NCBI RefSeq assembly: GCF_034047335.1
Contig: NZ_CP139137.1
Span: 3,720,001 to 3,784,000, forward strand
Length of the DNA stretch: 64,000 nucleotides
Source of the DNA: Chryseobacterium sp. JJR-5R
Lineage (GTDB): Bacteria > Bacteroidota > Bacteroidia > Flavobacteriales > Weeksellaceae
Direction of reading: 5' to 3'
This document shows positions 42,121-51,489 of the stretch, piece after piece (within the stretch, counting starts at the first letter, position 1; the number at the start of each line of letters is the position of its first letter). The translations under genes were made by a program, and so were the position numbers. The notes under the pieces were generated by a model, which searched no databases, was not told where the DNA came from, and worked only from the letters and a program-made list of their open reading frames with translations.

Positions 42121-44976
42121 TTAAATTACGATATTGACGATTCTGTGTGGTACAACAATAATTTTTTTCGGTGCTTTACCTTCCATAATCTGCAGGATCC
42201 TCTCATCGCTAAGCACTGCAGCCTCTACTTCTTTAGCCGAAAACGGTGCCGGAAGCGATAACTTGAACTTTGTTTTGCCGTTTATGCTCACCGGATACTC
42301 TATTTCATCTTCTACGAGATAAGCTTCGTCCAAAACCGGGAACTTTTCAAACTCAACAGATTCCTTATGGCCGAGTAAATTCCATAGCTCTTCACAAATG
42401 TGCGGTGCATACGGCGAAATGATAACGGCTAAAGGCTCCAAAATATTGCGCTTATTGCATTTTATTTTTTGAAGTTCATTTACAGCAATCATAAAAGACG
42501 ATACGGAAGTGTTAAAAGAGAAGTTTTCGATATCATGCACTACCTTCTTTATCAGGGTATGCAGGACTTTATATTCCGCCTTCGTCGGTTCCGCCTCTGA
42601 TACCTCAAAAACCTCACCATTAAAATATAAGTTCCAGAATTTCTTCAGAAATCCGTATACGCCGCTTAAGCCCTGTGTATTCCAAGGCTTGGATTGTTCC
42701 AAAGGCCCTAAGAACATTTCATACAGCCTTAAACCGTCCGCTCCGTATTCTTCACAGATGTCATCCGGATTGACCACATTGTATTTCGACTTGGACATTT
42801 TTTCGACTTCGCGACCTGTGATGTATTTTCCGTCCTCCAGAATAAATTCTGCCGCTGCATAATCCGGCCTCCAGGCTTTAAAAGCTTCCGTATCCAGTTC
42901 ATCTGAAGCTCCTTTCAACAAGGATACGTCAACATGGATTTGCTGGGTCTGATATTCTTTTGCTAAATTTTTAGATACGTATTGATTTGTACCGGTAACT
43001 CTATAGACAAAAGCACTCATACCCAAAATCATCCCCTGGTTGATCAGCTTCTGAAAAGGCTCGTCATTATTGATATATTCTCTGTCCTTTAAAAACATAT
43101 TCCAGAAACGGGAATACAGTAAATGGCCGGTGGCATGTTCGCTTCCCCCGATGTATAAATCTACCTGCCCCCAGTAATCGGCGGTTTCTTTTTTAACAAA
43201 GACATGATCATTATGGGCATCCATATATCTCAGGAAATACCATGAGCTTCCTGCCCATCCGGGCATGGTAGACAGTTCCAGCGGGAACACCGTTTTTCCG
43301 TCAATCAAATCGGTATCGACTACTTTCCGGTTTGTTTCATCCCAGGCAAATGTTTTTGCATTTCCCAATGGCGGATCTCCGTCTTCCGTCGGTAAGTATT
43401 TTTCAACTTCCGGAAGTTCCAGCGGCAGTGCTGAAACCGGCAATGTGTACGGCATCCCATCTTTATAGTAAACAGGAACAGGCTCACCCCAATACCGCTG
43501 TCTTGAGAAAATGGCATCACGCTGCCTGTAATTTGTGGTTCCGTGACCGATTCCTTTTTTCTCAATGGTTGCAATACTCATCAGTTTTGCCTCTTCATAG
43601 CTCAATCCATTCAGAAAATCAGAATTGACACAGGTACTGGTTTTGGAATCAAAGGATTTTTCCTGAATATCTTCATCCGTCTCAACCACTTTCGTAATTT
43701 CCAGATTGAATTTTTTTGCAAACCGGTGGTCACGCTCATCATGTGCGGGAACTGCCATTACAGCTCCTGTTCCGTAACCCATTAAAACATAATCCGAGAT
43801 ATAAACCGGCATGCTTTTGTTGCTGAACGGATTGGCAGCATAAGCTCCCGTGAAGGCACCTGAAACATTTTTCACATCAGACATCCTGTCTCTTTCCGTT
43901 TTTTTGGAAGTTTCTTCAATATACTCATTTACCTCAGCTTTCTGTTCTGCTGTGGTAATGGTTTCCACCAAAGGATGTTCCGGGGCCAGCACCATAAAGG
44001 TAGCACCGAAAATAGTATCGGGCCTGGTGGTAAATACTTCTATATAATTAATGGCTGCAGGCTCAGAGCCGTCTTCACCGTCTTTGGTTGATGCCAGTCC
44101 TTCAACTTCAAATCTCACCTGTGCACCCTGGGATTTCCCGATCCAGTATTCCTGGGAATCTTTTAACGGCTGCGGCCAGTCCAATGTTTTAAGGCCCTGC
44201 AGCAATCTTTCAGAGTAAGCGGAAATCCGCATGCTCCACTGCATCATTTTTTTCTGGAAGACCGGGAAACCTCCTCTTTCGGATTTTCCGTCTTTCACCT
44301 CATCATTGGCCAGCACGGTTCCCAAAGCAGGGCACCAGTTTACGGTTGTTTCCGCCCTGTAGGCGAGACGATAATTCAATAAGATATCTTCTTTATCAAT
44401 TTCAGAAGCGGCATTCCATTCTTCTGCTTTAAAGTGCAGTTCTTCGTTTTGATTGGCATTGACTCCTTCCGTCCCTTTTGATTCAAAATGACTGATCAGA
44501 GTGGATATAGGCTCTGCCTTATCCGTATCTTTGTTGTACCATGAATGAAAAAGTTCAATGAAGATCCACTGTGTCCATTTATAATAAGAGGCGTCTGAAG
44601 TTCTCAGCTCCCTGCTCCAGTCGAAAGAAAAACCGATCTTTCTCAGCTGCTCTTCGTATCTCGTGATATTCTGTTCCGTTGTAACTGCAGGATGCTGCCC
44701 GGTCTGGATCGCATACTGTTCAGCAGGAAGCCCGAAACTGTCATACCCTACCGGATGCAGAACATTGAACCCCTGATGTCTTTTATACCGCGCATAAATA
44801 TCAGATGCAATATATCCCAGCGGATGGCCCACGTGGAGGCCTGCCCCGGACGGATACGGAAACATATCGAGAACATAAAATTTAGGTTTATCTGTCTGAT
44901 CAGAAGTTTTATAGGTATGGTTATCCTCCCAATATTTCTGCCACTTTTTTTCTATCTGCTGATGATCGTAAAACAC
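42121..44976 (-). CDS. leuS: Leucyl-tRNA synthetase, GTG start
   Basis: This 951-residue class Ia synthetase charges tRNA-Leu. Signatures are the HIGH-region PYPSGAGLHVGHPLGY near 45-60, the CP1 editing domain with TTRPDTIFGATFMV-like FTTRPDTIFGATFMVLAPEH and GTGAVMAVPAHDERD, and the KMSKS loop VEKMSKSKYNVVNPDD near 720. It is longer than the E. coli enzyme (860), normal for Bacteroidota because of an extra insertion. The start is GTG (44974-44976), giving the expected N-terminus MFYDHQQIEKKWQKYW. A tandem TCTAAYA repeat precedes the start. Confidence 0.97.
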   Translation of the reverse strand: MFYDHQQIEKKWQKYWEDNHTYKTSDQTDKPKFYVLDMFPYPSGAGLHVGHPLGYIASDIYARYKRHQGFNVLHPVGYDSFGLPAEQYAIQTGQHPAVTTEQNITRYEEQLRKIGFSFDWSRELRTSDASYYKWTQWIFIELFHSWYNKDTDKAEPISTLISHFESKGTEGVNANQNEELHFKAEEWNAASEIDKEDILLNYRLAYRAETTVNWCPALGTVLANDEVKDGKSERGGFPVFQKKMMQWSMRISAYSERLLQGLKTLDWPQPLKDSQEYWIGKSQGAQVRFEVEGLASTKDGEDGSEPAAINYIEVFTTRPDTIFGATFMVLAPEHPLVETITTAEQKAEVNEYIEETSKKTERDRMSDVKNVSGAFTGAYAANPFSNKSMPVYISDYVLMGYGTGAVMAVPAHDERDHRFAKKFNLEITKVVETDEDIQEKSFDSKTSTCVNSDFLNGLSYEEAKLMSIATIEKKGIGHGTTNYRQRDAIFSRQRYWGEPVPVYYKDGMPYTLPVSALPLELPEVEKYLPTEDGDPPLGNAKTFAWDETNRKVVDTDLIDGKTVFPLELSTMPGWAGSSWYFLRYMDAHNDHVFVKKETADYWGQVDLYIGGSEHATGHLLYSRFWNMFLKDREYINNDEPFQKLINQGMILGMSAFVYRVTGTNQYVSKNLAKEYQTQQIHVDVSLLKGASDELDTEAFKAWRPDYAAAEFILEDGKYITGREVEKMSKSKYNVVNPDDICEEYGADGLRLYEMFLGPLEQSKPWNTQGLSGVYGFLKKFWNLYFNGEVFEVSEAEPTKAEYKVLHTLIKKVVHDIENFSFNTSVSSFMIAVNELQKIKCNKRNILEPLAVIISPYAPHICEELWNLLGHKESVEFEKFPVLDEAYLVEDEIEYPVSINGKTKFKLSLPAPFSAKEVEAAVLSDERILQIMEGKAPKKIIVVPHRIVNIVI

Positions 44977-44984
44977 TTTTTATA

Positions 44985-45004
44985 TTTAGATATTAGATGT
45001 TAGA
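44985..45004 (-). repeat. Tandem TCTAAYA repeat before leuS
   Basis: On the minus strand TCTAACA, TCTAATA, TCTAAA end 8 nt before the leuS GTG. The block differs from the aspS leader repeat (23791-23810) only by swapped T and C in the two Y positions. Confidence 0.6.
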
Positions 45005-45108
45005 ACCGGATCCCGGACTTAAATTTACTTAACTCCAAAAATCAGGATTCACAAAAATAATGATTTTAAAAGAAATGGAAATTGAATTTCGGCTTAAATA
45101 TGATAAAA

Positions 45109-45137
45109 CAAAAAAATCCCATCCGGAGACGAGATTT
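45109..45137 (-). terminator. Terminator of the lipocalin-like lipoprotein gene
   Basis: A minus-strand AAATC/GATTT hairpin with G-U pairs and seven T after it. It shares a CCATCCGG...GAGACGA block with the sdh terminator at 10922-10955. Confidence 0.6.
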
Positions 45138-45162
45138 ATAATATTTATCAATAACCTGATCC

Positions 45163-45639
45163 TTATTGAGGTATTCTTTTCAATGTAAAGGTCTCAGAAT
45201 GAAATTCAGTAGGGTCTGTTGTATCTTCAAAAGAGATATTTAAAGTAGTTTCATTAAGCAAGGTTACCTTTCCTTTACCCGGCTCTACGATTCCCTGGTA
45301 TTTAACCTGAATCGCCTTACTCTCCCTGTCATAGGTATAGGTGAAGTTTCTGTCGAAATTAGGCTGACATGTTCCCGGGGTTGCACTGTCGCCGTTATCT
45401 GTCCTTTTACCTGCTGAACCTTCCTTAAATACCCATCTTGATGTTTTCTGGCACGCAGTGTCAAAAGAAATACCGTCGGACACAGGCGTGCCTCCTATAG
45501 GAACACTTGTCACCACTTTTTTTATAGGCTGCCATGTCCCGACAATAGGATATTCTATGGTATTATTATCGTCATTGTTATCACATCCGGTAGCAACGAA
45601 TAATGATAAGCCTGCAAACAGTAATGCTAATTTCTTCAT
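45163..45639 (-). CDS. Lipocalin-like lipoprotein
   Basis: The 158-residue product has a lipoprotein signal (MKKLALLFAGLSLFVATGC, Cys19), an Asp/Asn spacer, then YPIVGTWQPIKKVV, the G-x-W strand that opens lipocalin-like domains. It continues with a Cys pair (ACQKTSRW and GTCQPNF) and alternating strands up to EFHSETFTLKRI. This is the small lipocalin_4/5-type fold common in Flavobacteriia. Ligand unknown; located at the outer membrane. Monocistronic. Confidence 0.82.
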   Translation of the reverse strand: MKKLALLFAGLSLFVATGCDNNDDNNTIEYPIVGTWQPIKKVVTSVPIGGTPVSDGISFDTACQKTSRWVFKEGSAGKRTDNGDSATPGTCQPNFDRNFTYTYDRESKAIQVKYQGIVEPGKGKVTLLNETTLNISFEDTTDPTEFHSETFTLKRIPQ

Positions 45640-45815
45640 GTATCAAATTTTTGAAGCCCTAAAATTATAATTTTTTTGATGTATTTAATCATTTTTTATC
45701 AAAAATTTATAACAAAGCCCTTTATTTTCAAAAATATAATGGTGGAACGATATGCTATTACCTTTATTTAATAAATTATAAACGGGGGACTCAACCTGTA
45801 TTCTTTAAAAAAAAC

Positions 45816-45823
45816 TATTTTTG
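45816..45823 (+). promoter_or_regulatory. -7 box of the acyltransferase transcript
   Basis: TATTTTTG matches TAnnTTTG; no clear TTG lies upstream. It covers the in-frame TTG at 45821, which therefore cannot be the start codon of the next gene. Confidence 0.4.
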
Positions 45824-45832
45824 CACAAAACA

Positions 45833-46816
45833 ATGCAAATGCAAGACATTACGAAAAACAACTTTGACTTCTTACGTGTTCTTCTCGCTTTTATCGTTTT
45901 CGTAGGACACCTGGGAGCACTGAGTGCCTCTGAAGAACTTAAGATTTTCGAGAAAAGTCCTGTAGAAGTTGCCGTTTTCGGCTTTTTTATTGTCAGTGGA
46001 TTTCTTATTGCCAGAAGCTATGACCGGTCTTCAAGTTTAAAAAGCTATTTAAAAAAGAGGATCAAAAGAATTGTCCCTGCTTACCTGCTGGTTGTTTTTC
46101 TATGTGCCATCTTATTAAGCCTCGTCAGCACACTTCCTTTTAAAGAATATTTCAGCAATCCCCAAGTTTATAAATACCTGTTCTGGAATTCTATGTTTTT
46201 AAATTTCCAGGCACCATGGCTTCCCGGCGTTTTCGGCAATCAGGCGGTGAACGGTGCACTCTGGACCCTTAAGGTAGAAATGTGCTATTATTTTTCCGTT
46301 CCGCTGCTGTTCATGTTTTTCGGCAAAAACAATAAATACAGGAACATCAGTTTAATGGTCATTTATTTCCTGTCACTGGTTTATCTAAATTATTTTGAAT
46401 CCCTGGATAAAATTTCACTGTCTAAGCAGATTCCCGGAGTACTGTGTTATTTCATACCCGGAATGCTGATCTATTTTAATTTTGACAAATTTATCCGGCA
46501 TAAAAATATCCTGTTCCTCATTGCTGTTGTGACAGTCTGGATTGATCTGATTTTCGACATTAAGCTTTTCTCTCCGATGATGATCGGCATTATTGTTCTT
46601 TATATTGCTTATTCCCTCAAATTCCTGAACAATTTCGGAAAATACGGAGACTTTACCTACGGGATTTATATTTTCCATTTTCCTATCATCCGGGTTTTTA
46701 CCACTCTGGGACTTTTTAAAGACTACAACCCTTTTTTCATGGCATTTGTCTGCATGCTGGTGGTTATTGCAGTAGGCGTCAGCTCTTGGCACCTGTATGA
46801 GAAAAAATTTTTATAA
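45833..46816 (+). CDS. Acyltransferase 3 family (OafA-like) membrane O-acyltransferase
   Basis: The start ATG at 45833 (or 45839) is chosen because the TTG at 45821 lies in the promoter box. The protein of about 327 residues has ten or so membrane segments and the N-terminal family signature FDFLRVLLAFIVFVGHLGAL with the catalytic His of VGH, plus NGALWTLKVEMCYYF and a C-terminal YGIYIFHFPIIR. Relatives transfer acetyl or other acyl groups to surface polysaccharides or lipids. Together with the glycosyltransferase 17 bp downstream it forms a surface-glycan modifying unit. Confidence 0.9.
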   Translation: MQMQDITKNNFDFLRVLLAFIVFVGHLGALSASEELKIFEKSPVEVAVFGFFIVSGFLIARSYDRSSSLKSYLKKRIKRIVPAYLLVVFLCAILLSLVSTLPFKEYFSNPQVYKYLFWNSMFLNFQAPWLPGVFGNQAVNGALWTLKVEMCYYFSVPLLFMFFGKNNKYRNISLMVIYFLSLVYLNYFESLDKISLSKQIPGVLCYFIPGMLIYFNFDKFIRHKNILFLIAVVTVWIDLIFDIKLFSPMMIGIIVLYIAYSLKFLNNFGKYGDFTYGIYIFHFPIIRVFTTLGLFKDYNPFFMAFVCMLVVIAVGVSSWHLYEKKFL

Positions 46817-46833
46817 TTAATTGCAAAACACGA

Positions 46834-47592
46834 ATGAAAGATCTGGTATCCATTATTACGCCGTCATACAATTCCGCAGAATTTATTGAGGAGACAATAC
46901 AGTCCGTGCTAAACCAGACCTATGAACACTGGGAATGGCTGATTACAGACGACCTTTCCAGGGATCAAACTGTAGAAATTCTGAGGAAATACAATGATCC
47001 GAGAATCAAATTACAGGTCCTGGAGCAGAACGGGGGCGCAGGGAATGCCAGAAACAAAAGTTTGGAAAGAGCACAGGGAAGATATATTGCTTTCCTGGAT
47101 TCAGATGATTACTGGTATCCGGAATATCTGCAGACTATGACGGCTTATATGAAAGAAAATGGTGCTGAACTGGTGTACTGTAATTATTCAAGATGCGACG
47201 AGCATACCATGCAGCCTATATTAAAAGATTTTCTGGCGGATAAAATTGTAACCTTTTCTAATCTGCTTAAAACCTGCAGGCTGGCGCCGGTCTCAACAGT
47301 CTACGATACGAAAAGGGTCGGGAAATTTTTCTTTCCGGTAAAAAGCAAGCGTGAAGACCATGTAATGTGGCTGAATTTACTGAAAGAAATACCGGAAGGA
47401 TATCCTGTGCAGAAAACCATGGCCAAATACAGGATGCGTGAAAACAGTGTCTCCAGGAATAAGAAAAATATCATTAAAGACCAGTATCTTGTTTATAAGG
47501 ATTTTATGGGGTTTTCTACTGTAACATCATTATACTATACCGCTAACTGGGCATTGAACGGATTTCTAAAATATTCTAAAATTTTCAACTGA
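46834..47592 (+). CDS. Family 2 glycosyltransferase
   Basis: The 252-residue GT-A fold enzyme starts VSIITPSYNSAEFIEETIQS, followed by VLNQTYEHWEWLITDD, the DxD-like metal site FLDSDDYW near 90 and KREDHVMWL as the catalytic base region. The C-terminus has a weakly hydrophobic stretch. It should add a sugar to a surface glycan. Its stop codon overlaps the start of the next gene (TGATG), so the two are translationally coupled. Confidence 0.93.
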   Translation: MKDLVSIITPSYNSAEFIEETIQSVLNQTYEHWEWLITDDLSRDQTVEILRKYNDPRIKLQVLEQNGGAGNARNKSLERAQGRYIAFLDSDDYWYPEYLQTMTAYMKENGAELVYCNYSRCDEHTMQPILKDFLADKIVTFSNLLKTCRLAPVSTVYDTKRVGKFFFPVKSKREDHVMWLNLLKEIPEGYPVQKTMAKYRMRENSVSRNKKNIIKDQYLVYKDFMGFSTVTSLYYTANWALNGFLKYSKIFN

Positions 47593-48218
47593 TGGAATAC
47601 TCCAAAGAGTTTAAAGCTGCATTAAGCGCATTTTCAGGCTTAGAAAAGGACCGCCTTATCTTCAGGCTGTTAAAAAAAGACCCGCTGCTGTCTAAAAAAC
47701 TATATTTTGAACTGATTGATCCTGAAACTACGGATGACAAGAGAAATGCCATGGAAGAACACATCCGGGAGAAAGTATACATGGCTTCGAAATACATCGG
47801 CAACCCCAAATATTTCCTGACCATCATCCGGAAAATAAGCGGGGAAATCACGGAGCATGTTAAAATAACCACCGATAAATTCGGAGACGTATCTCTTAAT
47901 TTGCTGTTGATTGATACAATCCTGACCCATCATGAAGACCTCAGCCGGCAGCGGTTCGATAATGTCTACAAGCTCTACCTTTACCTCATCAACAAAACGG
48001 TAAGGTCATTGCTTCTGATTAAAAAACTGGATGAGGATTACTGGATGGAATTTGATGAGCAGCTGGAAGGCCTGAAGGAAAAAGTACTTAAGAATCATTA
48101 TTTATCAAAGCTTTTTACCAATAATGAAATTGATTTCAACTGGCTCAGGACAGAGAACATCCCTGATCATTTTGACCTGATCATTAAAGAAATAAAGAGC
48201 CAGGGTTTCTTACGATAG
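47592..48218 (+). CDS. Conserved helical protein of unknown function, coupled to a glycosyltransferase
   Basis: The 208-residue protein is predicted to be almost all alpha-helical, soluble and charged, without signal peptide or membrane segments. Recognisable segments are ALSAFSGLEKDRLIFRLLKK, DKRNAMEEHIREKVYMA and LLLIDTILTHHEDLSRQRFD. I cannot assign a family function. It overlaps the glycosyltransferase stop by one base and its 3' end overlaps the convergent waaA end by 9 bp. Confidence 0.8.
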   Translation: MEYSKEFKAALSAFSGLEKDRLIFRLLKKDPLLSKKLYFELIDPETTDDKRNAMEEHIREKVYMASKYIGNPKYFLTIIRKISGEITEHVKITTDKFGDVSLNLLLIDTILTHHEDLSRQRFDNVYKLYLYLINKTVRSLLLIKKLDEDYWMEFDEQLEGLKEKVLKNHYLSKLFTNNEIDFNWLRTENIPDHFDLIIKEIKSQGFLR

Positions 48219-49439
48219 CATTTTCCTGATGATTAAATCTGTTGAGTTCGGCTTTTCGCTGATAAACTTTTCAGCTTTGGCAGACATCGCCTGAAGCATC
48301 TCTTCATTATTGATCAGGAAGATTACAAAATCGGCAGCAAGACCCGCATTTTCAAAAGACTTCCCTCCCTCCACGGAAATCAGTTCATCCGCCTCGGGAT
48401 TTTTTCTGTAACGGTTCCCGAAAATCACCGGAACGCCAAAAGTGGCCGCTTCAAGAATATTGTGCAGTCCGGCATTATGAAAACCTCCGCCTACAACGGC
48501 AATGTCTGCATAGGAATACAATTTGGACAACAGGCCGATGCTGTCAATGATTAAAACCCTTGATCTGAATTTTTCATCCGGTTTCTTGATTTCACTGTAT
48601 AAGACGGCCTCGGGGAAAACCTGTTTCAAGTGCTGTACCCCTTTCAGGTCATGCGGTGCAATAATCAGCTTTACATAAGGGCTGGATAATAAAACTTCCT
48701 CTGCCATTTTTTCCTCAGCCTGCCAGGAACTCCCGAAAACCACAGCTTTATCATCCCCGATAAAATCTTTGATGAAAGGAACATGGTTATCCCGTTGCCT
48801 CAATTGTTTTACCCGGTCAAACCTTGTGTCTCCGGTAACGGAGGCCTGCATCAGGCCAATGCTTCTTGCCAGCGCAAAAGACATATCCGTCTGATGGAAA
48901 AACCAGTCGATATTTTTCTGCAGCTGCTGTACAAACCATTTTCCGTAAGAGGTAAAGAAAGACTGCCCGTCATAAAACAGCGCTGAAATCACATATGTTT
49001 TTGCTCCCCGGTTTTTCAGTTCCTGAAGCAGGTGATACCAGTACTCATACTTTACCGTAAAAAACAGTTCAACGGAAAACTGTGATATAAATTCCTTAAC
49101 ATGGGATTTTTTGTCAAAAGGCAGGTAACAGACAACATCTGCAATGTGTTTCTTTTTAACAATGTTCTCATATCCTGACGGTGAAAAGAAAGTGACAAGG
49201 ATTTTACGGCCAGGAAATTTTTCTTTCAGCTGCTCCAGAACAGGAAGCCCCTGCTCATATTCCCCCAGGCTGGCCGCATGCATCCAGATCACCCGGTCGG
49301 TCTCTGAAAAAACTGATTTTACTTTATATAATGATTCTTTTCTCCCTTCAACGCCTTTTTTAGTTTTGTCATTGAACCAAGAGAAGACCTTCATCCCGAA
49401 GATGAGCAGATTAATGAATATGTGGTAAAGAAATGACAT
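48210..49439 (-). CDS. waaA: 3-deoxy-D-manno-octulosonic acid transferase
   Basis: The 409-residue GT30 enzyme transfers Kdo from CMP-Kdo onto the lipid A precursor at the inner membrane. Features are an N-terminal membrane anchor, WMHAASLGEYEQGLPVLEQL with the catalytic glutamate, LVTFFSPSGYENIVKK, the VTGDTRFDRV segment and the C-terminal ADIAVVGGGFHNAGLHNILE with FGVPVIFGNRYRKNPEA. Length is near normal (about 410-425). It belongs with lpxB (17102) in lipopolysaccharide synthesis. Confidence 0.95.
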   Translation of the reverse strand: MSFLYHIFINLLIFGMKVFSWFNDKTKKGVEGRKESLYKVKSVFSETDRVIWMHAASLGEYEQGLPVLEQLKEKFPGRKILVTFFSPSGYENIVKKKHIADVVCYLPFDKKSHVKEFISQFSVELFFTVKYEYWYHLLQELKNRGAKTYVISALFYDGQSFFTSYGKWFVQQLQKNIDWFFHQTDMSFALARSIGLMQASVTGDTRFDRVKQLRQRDNHVPFIKDFIGDDKAVVFGSSWQAEEKMAEEVLLSSPYVKLIIAPHDLKGVQHLKQVFPEAVLYSEIKKPDEKFRSRVLIIDSIGLLSKLYSYADIAVVGGGFHNAGLHNILEAATFGVPVIFGNRYRKNPEADELISVEGGKSFENAGLAADFVIFLINNEEMLQAMSAKAEKFISEKPNSTDLIIRKMLS

Positions 49440-49450
49440 GGGTTCTGATA

Positions 49451-49918
49451 TTATTTAAATAGGCCTGCGAAAATGAAAGCAATAACTAAACTTCCGATTA
49501 CGGCGAGAAATGAAATTGCCAGGGGAACCTTTGGCTTCACCTTTTCATCAAAAGAATACCTGAACGTATAATCCTGACTGTTCAGGAAAATCAGTGCGAT
49601 TAAAACATACAGCCACCGGATGAATATTTCCATGATAAGAAACTGTGCATATTTATTCTCTTCAGTAATTTCCACAGGAAAGTTGGCAGCGCCGGCATCT
49701 CTGCTTACCCATGTGAATATCAAATAAAATACAGTAAGCATGACCGGCAGCAAAAAAGAATACTTCCTGTTCCCGAAACGGTCTGCTTTACCGTCAAAGT
49801 CAAAATGAACGGGAATGGTCTGCGGCAACGCAACAAAATGTTTTACGGTAAATCCCCATAAAAAAACCAGCAGCCCGAAATTAAAAACATCAAAAATAAC
49901 CAGAAATGCATCTTTCAT
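49451..49918 (-). CDS. DUF1648 domain membrane protein
   Basis: The 155-residue protein has four membrane segments (about 8-27, 53-72, 93-112, 132-152). Between the first two lies LPQTIPVHFDFDGKADRFGN, the DUF1648 signature seen in SdpI-like and related membrane proteins. Function unknown. It is 12 bp upstream of waaA and 18 bp downstream of the C40 peptidase gene, so the three may share a transcript. Confidence 0.85.
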   Translation of the reverse strand: MKDAFLVIFDVFNFGLLVFLWGFTVKHFVALPQTIPVHFDFDGKADRFGNRKYSFLLPVMLTVFYLIFTWVSRDAGAANFPVEITEENKYAQFLIMEIFIRWLYVLIALIFLNSQDYTFRYSFDEKVKPKVPLAISFLAVIGSLVIAFIFAGLFK

Positions 49919-49936
49919 TTCAGAGGAATTAAAACG

Positions 49937-50656
49937 TTATAAAATATTTTTGATCACCCTCAGCTTATGGGTGTGCTTATTCATTTCTTTATTGAAAATG
50001 CCGGTGGAATCCAGCGTATCAATTCTTACTTTTCCCGAAGCGTGGATGATTCTCTGATTGTCCAGCATGATGCCTACGTGAATGATCTTTCCTTCTGCAT
50101 TTTCGAAAAATGCCAGGTCGCCCGGACGGCTCTCTTCTACAAAGGTAAGCGATTCCCCCACTTCTATCTGCCGGGAAGTATCCCTCGGCAGTTTTACCCC
50201 GTGAATTTTATAAACCAGCTGGGTAAATCCGGAACAGTCTACCGCGAAATAACTTTTCCCGCCCCACAGATAAGGGACATTTAAAAATTCCTTAGCCGTA
50301 AGGGAAACACTTTCACGCAAATCATGGCTCCTCCTGGAAGCGACTGCAGGAAACTCAACCTCTGAACCCATAGAGAGCAGCATCTTCCCGTCATGCATTA
50401 AAACAGAAGAGAAATCTTCAGTAATAACCGTAATTTTCCGCCTGGCCAGGTCCTGTTCTGTCACAGGCTTCAACTGCTTGGTATCCATCCATCCTTCATA
50501 GCCATCATAGTGCATTTTTATCCGGGTCCAGTTTTTATTGACTTCCAGAATATCCGCACTTTCCCCGAACAGTATTTCCGTAACGATCTCCGCCCGGTCA
50601 GAACTTTCCGCACGAACGGGGGCTACGGTAACCACACAAATTCCTTTATCCATCAA
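49937..50656 (-). CDS. NlpC/P60 (C40) cell-wall hydrolase with SH3 domains
   Basis: The 239-residue protein has two N-terminal SH3-like domains (about 5-60 and 65-105; KNWTRIKMHYDGYEGWMDTK is typical) and a C-terminal NlpC/P60 domain with the catalytic Cys in YFAVDCSGFTQLVYKI and His in GKIIHVGIMLDNQRIIHASG. It is related to dipeptidyl-peptidase VI, which cleaves gamma-D-glutamyl-L-lysine bonds in peptide stems. No signal peptide is visible, so it may act on recycled muropeptides in the cytoplasm. The first Met or the next one may be the start. Confidence 0.92.
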   Translation of the reverse strand: MMDKGICVVTVAPVRAESSDRAEIVTEILFGESADILEVNKNWTRIKMHYDGYEGWMDTKQLKPVTEQDLARRKITVITEDFSSVLMHDGKMLLSMGSEVEFPAVASRRSHDLRESVSLTAKEFLNVPYLWGGKSYFAVDCSGFTQLVYKIHGVKLPRDTSRQIEVGESLTFVEESRPGDLAFFENAEGKIIHVGIMLDNQRIIHASGKVRIDTLDSTGIFNKEMNKHTHKLRVIKNIL

Positions 50657-50673
50657 GTTATATTATTGAATGA

Positions 50674-51321
50674 TTATTTTCTGCGGAGAAAATTCACTCC
50701 GTCCCGCAAAGGTAAAATAAGATTTTCAAAATCGTCATCTTTTGCAATCAAATCATTTAATTCCTTAATCACCTGTGTAGATTTCTGTTTCGGGTTTTCT
50801 TCCAGTACTTTCCCGTACCAGAGCACATTATCGAACATGACAACCGATCCGGATGCTGTTCTTGGTTTTATAAGTCTGAAATATTCTGCGTAATTCTCTT
50901 TATCTGCATCGATGAAAACCAGATCGAAAATTTCATCCGTTTCTCTTAAAAATTCTTTGGCATCCCGAAGCTTAAAATCAATCTTCGAAGAATATTCGCT
51001 TTCGGCAAAATATTTCCTTGGCAGGTGCGCAAGATCTTCATTAACATCCAGTGTCGTGATTTTTCCGTCTTCTGCAAGGCCCTCTGCAAGGCATAATGCA
51101 GCATATCCGGTAAAGGTCCCGATTTCAAGGATATTTTTTGGGCGGAGCATCCGGGAAACTATCGTTAACAGCCTTCCCTGCTGGTAACCGGAAATCATGT
51201 GCGGCTGCGTGGTTTTCTGATAGGTCTCCCGTCTTAGCTTTTTCAGAATTTCAGGTTCTGAAGAAGCATGTGTTTCCAGATACCGGTCCATTTCCGGATT
51301 TTTTTCTTCAAAAAAACTCAT
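50674..51321 (-). CDS. Class I SAM-dependent O-methyltransferase
   Basis: I use the ATG at 51321 (MSFFEEKNPEMD), as the TTG at 51342 would add seven residues unlike the family. The 215-residue protein matches the catechol/caffeoyl-CoA O-methyltransferase family: LEIGTFTGYAALCLAEGL (SAM motif I), FKLRDAKEFL, FDLVFIDADKENYAEYF (metal/SAM motif) and SGSVVMFDNVLWYGKV. Substrate unknown. It lies 18 bp before the C40 peptidase gene. Confidence 0.92.
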   Translation of the reverse strand: MSFFEEKNPEMDRYLETHASSEPEILKKLRRETYQKTTQPHMISGYQQGRLLTIVSRMLRPKNILEIGTFTGYAALCLAEGLAEDGKITTLDVNEDLAHLPRKYFAESEYSSKIDFKLRDAKEFLRETDEIFDLVFIDADKENYAEYFRLIKPRTASGSVVMFDNVLWYGKVLEENPKQKSTQVIKELNDLIAKDDDFENLILPLRDGVNFLRRK

Positions 51322-51417
51322 GATACAAATTTTGTGATTCAAAATTACTTAAATATAGGCAAAAACCATGAATTATGTGGAAGACCACGGAAATGCGAGA
51401 AAAATTCACTTGAAATA

Positions 51418-51462
51418 CCGTAGAAATACGGATAGTTTAACATGGTAATAATTTTAATTTTG
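51418..51462 (+). promoter_or_regulatory. Possible activator dyad and -7 box of a small transcription unit
   Basis: CCGTA-GAAA-TACGG (51418-51431) is followed by TAATTTTG (51455-51462). There is no good TTG at the -33 position, and the dyad is centred about 42 bp upstream of the predicted start, which would suit an activator. Confidence 0.4.
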
Positions 51463-51489
51463 CAACTCAGGGTAAACACTAAGACCAAG

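Noticed and set aside
51368..51448. 26-codon ORF upstream of the small transcription unit
   Set aside because: It overlaps the dyad, has no promoter of its own and no family I know.
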